A stretch of 13,404 nt of DNA, from assembly GCA_017880705.1 (NCBI GenBank), contig JADGRS010000037.1:1-13404 (forward strand), written 5' to 3'. A model generated the notes under the pieces. It had not been told where the DNA came from. It ran no database searches and saw only the letters and a program-made list of their open reading frames with translations. The position numbers and the translations under genes were made by a program. Shown here one piece after another: positions 9,027 through 13,404 of this stretch (positions within the stretch are counted from its first letter, which is position 1; each line of letters begins with the position of its first letter). Origin of the DNA: Burkholderiales bacterium (GTDB taxonomy: Bacteria > Pseudomonadota > Gammaproteobacteria > Burkholderiales > Usitatibacteraceae).

Positions 9027-9937
9027 CAGTTCTTCTCCGCGACTCGCAGCACCGCGCTTCTCGCGCGCGGATTGCGCCGCACTTCGTCATCCGAGGCCCT
9101 GATCGCCTTGCCGACCGCGCGCAGCTGCGGCGTCGGAAGGTCCGCGGCGCGAACCGGCACGCCCTTCGGGAACGTGTCCGCCGTCGAGCGCGCGCGGATG
9201 AAGCTCTTCACGACGCGGTCCTCGAGCGAGTGGAAGCTCACCACCGCGAGGCGCCCGCCCGGCTCGAGAAGCGCCGCGGCCTGCGGGAGCGTCATCTCCA
9301 GCTCTTCAAGCTCTTGATTGACGTGAATCCGTAGAGCCTGAAAGGTCCTGGTCGCCGGGTGCTGCCCCGGCTCGCGCGTGCGAACCGCGCGACCCACGAT
9401 CTCGGCAAGTTGCCGGGTGGTGCCAACGGGCCTTGCAGCAACAATCGCTGCTGCAATCTGCTTAGCAAACCGTTCTTCGCCATATCTGAAGATCACCTCC
9501 CTGATTTCTTTTTCGTCCGCGCGGTCGAGCCATTCGGCTGCGGTCTCGCCGCGCGTGGTGTCCATGCGCATGTCGAGCGGCCCGTCGCGCATGAAGCTGA
9601 AGCCCCGCGCGGGCTCCTCGAGCTGCGGCGACGACATGCCCACGTCGAGCAACACGCCCGCGACGTGCCGAATCCCGCGAGCGGCGAGCGCCTGTGTCAT
9701 CGTGGAGAACCGCGCGTGGATCAGCTCAAGACGCGGATCTTCGAGCGCGCGATCCGCATGCGCCGCGGGGTCCTGATCAAAAGCGAGAAGTCTTCCGCGA
9801 ACACCGACACGGGCGAGGATGGCCTTGCTGTGCCCGCCGCGGCCAAAGGTGCCATCGACATAGGTTTTGTCTTCACGGACGTTGAGGGCAGCGACTGCTT
9901 CTTCGAGAAGGACCGGGACATGGGAAACCTCACTCAC
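9026..9937 (-). CDS. rsmH: RsmH (MraW), 16S rRNA m4C1402 methyltransferase
   Basis: S-adenosylmethionine-dependent enzyme that N4-methylates C1402 in the 16S rRNA decoding centre. 303 residues (E. coli 313). Motifs: [10 protein letters not shown] (6-15), the SAM loop [10 protein letters not shown] (28-37), [10 protein letters not shown] (98-107), [15 protein letters not shown] (112-126), [16 protein letters not shown] (198-213) and VSFHSLEDR (233-241). The GTG start at 9937-9935 matches the family N-terminus, but the bases before it are pyrimidine-rich with no Shine-Dalgarno, unlike every other gene here. A possible 11-codon leader ORF ends five bases past this start. Codons in residues about 140-172 and 196-216 are visibly less GC-biased than in neighbouring genes. 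It follows mraZ after 72 bases and overlaps ftsL by one base. Confidence 0.97.
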   Translation of the reverse strand: MSEVSHVPVLLEEAVAALNVREDKTYVDGTFGRGGHSKAILARVGVRGRLLAFDQDPAAHADRALEDPRLELIHARFSTMTQALAARGIRHVAGVLLDVGMSSPQLEEPARGFSFMRDGPLDMRMDTTRGETAAEWLDRADEKEIREVIFRYGEERFAKQIAAAIVAARPVGTTRQLAEIVGRAVRTREPGQHPATRTFQALRIHVNQELEELEMTLPQAAALLEPGGRLAVVSFHSLEDRVVKSFIRARSTADTFPKGVPVRAADLPTPQLRAVGKAIRASDDEVRRNPRARSAVLRVAEKN

Positions 9938-9965
9938 GGGGGAAGGGGATTGACGCCGGGACCAC
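9930..9965 (-). CDS. Possible 11-codon leader ORF upstream of rsmH (speculative)
   Basis: A short reading frame, GTG at 9965-9963 to TGA at 9932-9930, encodes [16 protein letters not shown] lies at 9973-9969, only three bases before the GTG, which is closer than ideal. Its stop falls inside the third codon of rsmH, so ribosomes ending here would be placed to restart at the rsmH GTG. This is the only Shine-Dalgarno-like sequence between mraZ and rsmH, and rsmH itself has none. Known fact: termination-reinitiation is common in tightly packed operons. That it happens here is inference; chance occurrence of such a short ORF is quite possible. Confidence 0.2.
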   Translation of the reverse strand: MVPASIPFPRE

Positions 9966-10009
9966 GCTCTCCTGGAGGAGCGGCTTCGGACCCGGGGTCG
10001 TCGGCCGCA

Positions 10010-10456
10010 TCACAGAGAGAAGTTCTCCATCCCCGGAGGCAAGTTCGGACTGCCTCCGGACCTCAGGGTCTCGAGCTGCTGGTTCCACATCTCGAGGTCC
10101 CAGATTTCGTAGTGGCTTCCCTGCCCGACGTACATCACCTGGCGCGTGATGCGAGCGAAATCGCGCAGCTCGGGAGGAATGAGAAGGCGCCCCGCTGAAT
10201 CGATCTCGACGTCCTGCGCGAAGCCCACGAGAAGGCGCTTCCACACGCTGAACTGCCGGTCGAGGCTGGGGAACGACATGACTTGGGAGCGAATGGGCTC
10301 CCAGGCCGGGGCGGGATAAAGCAGCAGGCAGCCGTCGGGATGCGCGGTGAGCACCAGGCCGACCGTGCCTCCCTGAGTCAGTGGATCCCGAGTCCGCGTC
10401 GGGACCGCCATGCGGCCCTTCGCGTCCAGGTTGACTTGCGCCGCCCCTTGGAACAC
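10010..10456 (-). CDS. mraZ: MraZ, transcriptional regulator of the dcw cluster
   Basis: DNA-binding protein of the AbrB/SpoVT-like fold that forms ring-shaped oligomers and represses its own dcw promoter in E. coli. 148 residues (E. coli 152). The two tandem half-repeats each carry the D-x-x-G-R signature: LDAKGRMAVP (10-19) and IDSAGRLLIP (85-94). GTG at 10456-10454 gives the canonical N-terminus (FQGA...LDAKGR) and has GGGGGAG four bases upstream. The frame stays open to 10516, but that extension would span the promoter and operator and has no family match. It is the first gene of the dcw transcription unit, with its own promoter and TGGGN boxes directly upstream. The stop lies 72 bases before rsmH. 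Confidence 0.96.
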   Translation of the reverse strand: MFQGAAQVNLDAKGRMAVPTRTRDPLTQGGTVGLVLTAHPDGCLLLYPAPAWEPIRSQVMSFPSLDRQFSVWKRLLVGFAQDVEIDSAGRLLIPPELRDFARITRQVMYVGQGSHYEIWDLEMWNQQLETLRSGGSPNLPPGMENFSL

Positions 10457-10463
10457 TTCTCTC

Positions 10464-10488
10464 CCCCACGTTTTCCCACTTCCGCACA
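10464..10488 (-). promoter_or_regulatory. Candidate MraZ operator (phased TGGGN boxes)
   Basis: On the minus strand, TGGGA at 10478-10474 and TGGGG at 10468-10464 are separated by exactly five bases. A degenerate third box, TGTGC at 10488-10484, sits one 10-base period further upstream. E. coli MraZ is known to bind TGGGN direct repeats with five-base spacers just upstream of its own gene. The boxes here lie between the predicted -10 and the mraZ start, so bound MraZ would cover the transcription start and the ribosome site (the last box runs into GGGGGAG). This fits autorepression; binding itself is inferred. Confidence 0.75.
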
Positions 10489-10516
10489 CTGTAGTGAAGG
10501 AGGCACAGCCCGTCAA
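10488..10516 (-). promoter_or_regulatory. Sigma-70-type promoter of mraZ / dcw cluster
   Basis: TTGACG at 10516-10511 matches the -35 consensus at 5 of 6 positions. After exactly 17 bases comes TACAGT at 10493-10488, matching the -10 consensus at 4 of 6. Initiation would fall near 10481, giving a leader of about 25 bases before the mraZ GTG. The proposed MraZ boxes start at the 3' end of the -10. Spacing and placement make this the most convincing promoter in the window. Confidence 0.7.
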
Positions 10517-10698
10517 GGGAAATAAAAAGGCACTTTTTTCTTGTGCGACAAGGGGTTAGCGCAGGTTTCTCGCGCCAAATCTTGAGTAATGAAATTCAGT
10601 CAAATCAAATAGTTATAAAACGGATTGAAAGTAATGTCACAAGAGCGGGGAAGCCCTTCCGGCGGGGATGGACTCAGGGTGGGTGGTTACTTCTGGGT

Positions 10699-10752
10699 GG
10701 CGCGGAGGGGCCCGCGCCGGCGGCTAAGCCGCCGCCATGACCGGAGAGGTCA
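10699..10752 (-). terminator. Tandem GC-rich hairpins after the orphan gene (possible terminator)
   Basis: Three adjacent perfect inverted repeats: TGACC/GGTCA at 10738-10752 with a 5-base loop, containing the stop codon of the orphan gene; CGGCGGC/GCCGCCG at 10718-10734 with a TAA loop; and GGCGCGG/CCGCGCC at 10699-10718 with a 6-base loop. No T-run follows on either strand, so a classical intrinsic terminator is not supported. They could still stop or stabilise the upstream transcript, shielding the dcw promoter from read-through. Confidence 0.4.
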
Positions 10753-11217
10753 GGCTGTCCGGCGGTAGCGCTCCGCCGCGATCGCGCCCCAGTTCAATCC
10801 GTCGGCGCGCATCCGAAGAATGCCGCGAAAGGTCGTGGCCTTCCCCTGGGGTGTGATCGCTTCACCTCCGGCCAGCACGGCACGCAGCTGGTCGAGCGTC
10901 GGTCGAGAGATGCCGTGGCGCCGCAGCGCGTCGCGCGCGAGCATCAGCGCGAGCTTCGTGTCGTTCCAGCTCATCGGTCCCGTCGAAGGCTCGATCGTGA
11001 CGAACTGCGGAGCGCCGGACGAATCCAGCGCGATGGCGGACACGAGGCGCACGACGATGCCTTCGCGCAACCCGCGCACCAACGCGAGGGTGTTTTCTTC
11101 CGATCCCGCGAAGCTCGCGAACCCCGCGGCGATCTTGAGGGCCGCCGGGTCCTCTTCCTCCCCGGGGCTCGCGGCAGGAGCGAGCGCAAGGAAGGCCGAG
11201 CTGCCGGACATTTGCAT
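10750..11217 (-). CDS. Hypothetical protein between rnpB and mraZ
   Basis: 155 residues; I do not recognise the family. The N-terminus (MQMSGSSAFLALAPAASPG) is Ser/Ala-rich and mildly hydrophobic and could be a poor or misplaced signal peptide. After an acidic GEEEDP come an amphipathic AALKIAAGFASFAGSEENTLALVRGL segment split by glycines, a strand-like IVVRLVSAIAL, PSTGPMSWNDTKLALMLARDAL, and a C-terminal RGILRMRADGLNWGAIAAERY that looks helical. There are no cysteines, no metal-binding motif and no enzyme motif. The reading frame is supported by GC-rich third positions and by the poor quality of the opposite-strand frame. The start is uncertain: ATG codons at 11217 and 11211 both lack a Shine-Dalgarno at normal distance, and the frame continues upstream without an obvious ATG/GTG/TTG. 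The stop is followed at once by GC-rich hairpins. Confidence 0.6.
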   Translation of the reverse strand: MQMSGSSAFLALAPAASPGEEEDPAALKIAAGFASFAGSEENTLALVRGLREGIVVRLVSAIALDSSGAPQFVTIEPSTGPMSWNDTKLALMLARDALRRHGISRPTLDQLRAVLAGGEAITPQGKATTFRGILRMRADGLNWGAIAAERYRRTA

Positions 11218-11229
11218 CGCGCGTTTGAT

Positions 11230-11243
11230 CGTGGTCTCCCACG
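11230..11243 (-). other. GNRA-capped hairpin just upstream of the orphan gene
   Basis: On the minus strand CGTGG-GAGA-CCACG forms a perfect 5-bp stem with a GNRA-type tetraloop, ending about 12 bases before the ATG at 11217. It contains the only purine-rich GGGAG near that start, here held in the stem and loop. It may be a leader structure or chance; GC-rich DNA makes short hairpins common. Confidence 0.25.
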
Positions 11244-11310
11244 TGCGCCGGACGATATTCTTCGTTATGGGTCCTTCATGCCCATCGTGGACGAAGCCTG
11301 CGCGGGTTGG

Positions 11311-11397
11311 ATGTGAAGAAGCTCACATTCGCGCGAAAATCGCGCTTTCGTCGCCGCCGCGCGACAGACCCGCGCGCTTGTGACGAGAATCGTCCAC
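11311..11397 (-). terminator. Hairpin cluster downstream of rnpB (possible processing or termination region)
   Basis: Three small inverted repeats follow the RNase P RNA: GTGACGA pairing with TCGT-c-CAC at 11380-11397 (one bulge, 3-base loop), GCGCGA/TCGCGC at 11331-11345 (3-base loop) and ATGTGA/TCACAT at 11311-11328 (6-base loop). None has a T-run on the minus strand. The first lies about 11 bases beyond the P1 helix, where a transcript end or a 3'-processing signal would be expected. Support is structural only. Confidence 0.25.
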
Positions 11398-11407
11398 TGA
11401 AGAGAGT

Positions 11408-11715
11408 GTGAAGCAAGCCGGTAAGCGGGATTCTGTTACGGCCCTTGCGGGCTATGACGGTCATTCCTCTGGGCCGTGCGTCGCCGCACGGCTCAAGCCA
11501 CCTACCCGCAGACTCGGTGGGCCACGTCAACGTCTGCCTATTTGGTGTTGCTCCGCGTAGAGATTGGCCGTTTCACCCGGACTTAACCGGCTACGTCTCT
11601 GTTCCTCTGATCCTCGCCTCACGGCGGACGGGAGTTACCCGCTACGCTGCCCTATGGAGTCCCGACTTTCCTCTGCGCAACCGAAGTGGCGCAGCGACCG
11701 CCTGGCTTGCTTCAC
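11408..11715 (-). ncRNA. rnpB: RNase P RNA (M1-type, class A)
   Basis: Catalytic RNA that removes 5' leaders from pre-tRNAs together with RnpA. Conserved blocks read on the minus strand: GAGGAAAGTCGGGACTCCAT near the 5' end (CR I), ACAGAGA, GGAGCAA...CCAAATAGG, GCGGGTAGG, GAGGAATGAC and ACAGAATCCCGCTTACCGG (CR V). The terminal helix P1 is a perfect pairing of up to 14 bp (11704-11717 with 11406-11419). P18 is an 8-bp stem with a GCGA tetraloop (11473-11492). At about 308 bases it is shorter than E. coli M1 (377). P13/P14 are absent, as in known betaproteobacterial RNAs such as Cupriavidus, and P12 is reduced to about CCGG-TTAAGT-CCGG. P4 carries a C-to-G change matched by G-to-C on the other strand. 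Ends are estimated from P1 and the -10 box, to within a few bases. Confidence 0.97.
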
Positions 11716-11721
11716 ACCCGC

Positions 11722-11727
11722 ATTTTA
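11722..11727 (-). promoter_or_regulatory. -10 box of the rnpB promoter
   Basis: TAAAAT matches TATAAT at 5 of 6 positions and lies 6-8 bases before the expected RNase P RNA 5' end (GTGAAGC or GAAGC). No good -35 is visible at 16-18 bases, where the sequence is the 3' end of the aldolase/dehydrogenase gene. The promoter therefore sits across the end of that gene, whose TAG stop is at 11739-11737. Confidence 0.55.
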
Positions 11728-11736
11728 CGCCCGCGA

Positions 11737-13404
11737 CTAGATGACTCGCTCGTTGCCGCCGTCCACGGGCAGCTGCGCGCCCGTGGTCTTCGCGAACAAA
11801 GGCCCGCAAAGCTCCGCCGCGAGCTCGGCCACGTCGCGGCTGGTGACTTCGACGCGCAGCACGTTGTTCCTCTTGTACGCCTCGACCGTGAGGCCGTAGT
11901 GCCGCGCGCGCTCCGCGAGCACCTCCTCGGTCCAGATGCCGGTATCGAACACCGCGTTGGGATGCAGCGTGTTGACGCGGATCCCGTCGGCGCCCCACTC
12001 GAGCGCCGCCACCCGCGCGAGCTGGACCAGCGCCGCCTTGGACGCCGAGTACGCCGCGGCGCCCGGTCCCGGCGCGGGCACGTTCTTCGAGCCGATCACG
12101 GCGACGCGCCCGCCGCGCGGCGCGAGCTTGAGGAGCGCGTGCGCTTCGCGCAGCAGCGACAGGTTGGCGTCGAGGTTCACGCGCATCACCTTGTGCCATT
12201 CGGCGTCGGCGAGAAACTCGATGCGCGTGCCGCCGGGAAATATGCCCGCGTTGAGCACCACCATGTCGATCCCGCCGAAAGCGCGCGCGCCGCGCTCGAG
12301 CGCCGCGGCGAGCCGGGCCGGGTCGGTGACGTCGCACGCGATGCCGAGAAAATCGGCGCGCTTCGCCTGGGACTCGACCGCGGCGTTCACGTCCAGCGCG
12401 ATCACCGCGGCGCCGCGCGCGAGGAAGCTCTGCACGCACGCCTTGCCGATGCCCGAGGCGGCGCCCGTGACGAGCGCCACCTCCCCCGCGAACTCCGGCG
12501 CGGCCCCGGGCTTGCGCAGCTTGGCCTGCTCGAGGTCCCAGTACTCGACGTCGAAGATGTCCCGGGCGGGAAGCGCCTGCCAGCCGCCCAGCCCTTCCGC
12601 ACGCTGGATGACCTGCATGGTGTGCTCGTAGATGTCGAACACGATCCGCGCTTCCTCGGCGCTGCGCCCCACCGTCAACAGGCCGAGGCCGGGATCGACG
12701 ATCACGCGCGGCGCGGGGTCGAGCATGGTCTTGGGCTCGCGCGCGGCGCGCGAATGCTCGGCGAAATACGCGGCGTATTCGCGCGCGTAGCCTTCGACGT
12801 CGCGGCCGACCATCGGCACGCGCTTGGTGCGCAGCACGTGGTCGGGAGTCGCGGGACCGCGGCGCGCGATGGAGGCCACGTCGTCGCGATTGGCGAATGC
12901 AAGGCTCGCATCGTCGGCATGGGTGGCGACGATCACCGGGAACCCCGCGGCGCGGGACACCTCGCGGCGCAGCGCGGCGAGCTCGCGACGAAGCGTTGCC
13001 GGGGCCGCGGCGCGCGACGCCTTCCGTGCGGGCGCGACGGAGTCCTTCGCGAGCGCGCGCTCCGCCTTGTCCACCAGCGCGATCATGCGTTCGTAGGATT
13101 CGCGCGCCGTGGCGCCGAACGAGAAGATGCCGTGGTTCAGGAGCACCATGCCGACGGTCGCGGGCTTGCGATCGCGCGGGAAGATCCGCGCGCAGAGCTT
13201 CGCGAGGTCGAAGCCCGGCATCACGTACGGGATCACGACCACTTCCTCGCCGTACAGGTCGCGGATGCGCTTCTCGCCGCCGGCGGTGTTGGTAAGCGCG
13301 AGAACCGCGTCGGCGTGGGTGTGGTCGACGTACTTGTACGGCAGGATCGCGTGCAGGATCGCCTCGACCGACGGCGTGGGCGCGTCGGCGCGCAGCATGT
13401 GGGT
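11737..13404 (-). CDS. Bifunctional class II aldolase / short-chain dehydrogenase (C-terminal 555 residues; 5' end beyond window)
   Basis: Fusion of a class II (zinc, AraD/FucA-like) aldolase domain with an SDR domain, the architecture of bifunctional rhamnulose-1-phosphate aldolase/alcohol dehydrogenases, cytoplasmic enzymes of sugar breakdown. In the visible part, HTHAD (28-32) and LNHGIFSFG (89-97) supply metal-binding histidines of the aldolase. The SDR domain starts near residue 305: NAD(P)-binding TGAASGIG (313-320), LNAGIF (384-389), and the catalytic triad Ser439, Tyr452 and Lys456 (YSASK). The protein ends GGNERVI. An ATG at 13396-13398 is internal: the frame continues to the window edge (THMLRADAPTPSVE) and the aldolase N-terminus is missing. 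The true substrate cannot be told from sequence; related fusions act on different sugar phosphates or deoxysugar acids. Its stop lies about 20 bases before rnpB, so read-through into rnpB is possible. Confidence 0.88.
   Translation of the reverse strand, partial: THMLRADAPTPSVEAILHAILPYKYVDHTHADAVLALTNTAGGEKRIRDLYGEEVVVIPYVMPGFDLAKLCARIFPRDRKPATVGMVLLNHGIFSFGATARESYERMIALVDKAERALAKDSVAPARKASRAAAPATLRRELAALRREVSRAAGFPVIVATHADDASLAFANRDDVASIARRGPATPDHVLRTKRVPMVGRDVEGYAREYAAYFAEHSRAAREPKTMLDPAPRVIVDPGLGLLTVGRSAEEARIVFDIYEHTMQVIQRAEGLGGWQALPARDIFDVEYWDLEQAKLRKPGAAPEFAGEVALVTGAASGIGKACVQSFLARGAAVIALDVNAAVESQAKRADFLGIACDVTDPARLAAALERGARAFGGIDMVVLNAGIFPGGTRIEFLADAEWHKVMRVNLDANLSLLREAHALLKLAPRGGRVAVIGSKNVPAPGPGAAAYSASKAALVQLARVAALEWGADGIRVNTLHPNAVFDTGIWTEEVLAERARHYGLTVEAYKRNNVLRVEVTSRDVAELAAELCGPLFAKTTGAQLPVDGGNERVI

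Larger units (their letters stand above)
10457..10749. other. Intergenic region upstream of mraZ with AT-rich core
   Basis: No convincing coding sequence. The mraZ end (10464-10516) holds the promoter and operator. The middle (about 10520-10645) is strikingly AT-rich for this genome, with runs such as AAATAAAAAGG, CTTTTTTCTTG and ATAGTTATAAAA. It includes AAAAAG-GCA-CTTTTT (10525-10539), a perfect but weak A/T hairpin. The other end (10668-10752) is GC-rich, with a TGGGTGG repeat 14 bases apart on the plus strand (10680 and 10694) and tandem hairpins. The AT-rich core could be an upstream promoter element or a curved or protein-bound region; nothing in the sequence decides between these. Confidence 0.6.

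Noticed and set aside
8719..9090. A longer FtsI starting at 9090
   Set aside because: The extension overlaps ftsL and the end of rsmH out of frame and has no FtsI-like sequence; GTG 8718 has an SD and gives the usual length.
10457..10516. A longer MraZ starting at 10516 (168 residues)
   Set aside because: The extra 20 residues would be encoded by the promoter and operator; GTG 10456 has a strong SD and the canonical N-terminus.
10680..10700. TGGGTGG repeats on the plus strand as extra MraZ boxes or a G-quadruplex
   Set aside because: The 14-base period and opposite strand do not fit the MraZ pattern, and the G-runs are too few and uneven for a confident quadruplex.
10820..11383. Plus-strand frame of 187 codons opposite the orphan gene
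   Set aside because: Composition is that of an antisense shadow (Ser/Arg/Pro-rich, no pattern), no SD was seen, and the minus-strand frame has better codon bias.
11445..11744. Plus-strand frame of 99 codons over rnpB
   Set aside because: It lies entirely opposite a clearly recognised structural RNA.
1..13404. Mobile elements, phage genes, CRISPR arrays, tRNAs or a defence system
   Set aside because: I saw no transposase or integrase motifs, no long terminal inverted repeats, no regularly spaced repeats and no tRNA-like sequence; the window is core-gene DNA apart from one orphan gene and one catabolic gene.

Overview
The window is core chromosome of a high-GC (about two-thirds GC by eye) Gram-negative bacterium, most likely a betaproteobacterium. 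Three things point there: the gene order mraZ-rsmH-ftsL-ftsI-murE-murF-mraY-murD-ftsW-murG, a MurE with the DNPR motif of meso-diaminopimelate ligases, and an RNase P RNA lacking the P13/P14 hairpins, immediately upstream of mraZ. I cannot name a genus.

Almost everything reads on the minus strand, so transcription runs from high to low coordinates. From the right edge: (1) 13404-11737, the C-terminal 555 residues of a bifunctional class II aldolase / short-chain dehydrogenase, cut by the window; (2) about 11715-11408, the RNase P RNA gene rnpB, with its -10 box within 20 bases of the preceding stop codon; (3) 11217-10750, a 155-residue protein I do not recognise, followed by a run of GC-rich hairpins; (4) 10749-10457, an intergenic stretch with an unusually AT-rich core, a good sigma-70-type promoter (TTGACG, 17 bases, TACAGT) and phased TGGGN boxes that look like a MraZ operator; (5) 10456-1, the division and cell wall (dcw) cluster, ten genes, with murG cut by the left edge.

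The dcw genes are very tightly packed: most junctions overlap by 1, 4 or 11 bases, with gaps only at mraZ-rsmH (72 bases) and mraY-murD. They supply the transcriptional regulator MraZ, the 16S rRNA methyltransferase RsmH, the divisome proteins FtsL, FtsI and FtsW, and the cytoplasmic and membrane steps of peptidoglycan precursor synthesis (MurD, MurE, MurF, MraY, MurG). Six of ten start with GTG.

No mobile element, CRISPR array, phage gene or defence system is visible, and I see no new multi-gene system. The points worth a second look are small: a probable MraZ autoregulatory operator, an SD-less rsmH start overlapped by a possible leader ORF, a lower-GC tract inside rsmH, a compensatory base-pair swap and a shortened hairpin in the RNase P RNA, a HEPG instead of HEQN motif in MurG, and the orphan gene between rnpB and mraZ.
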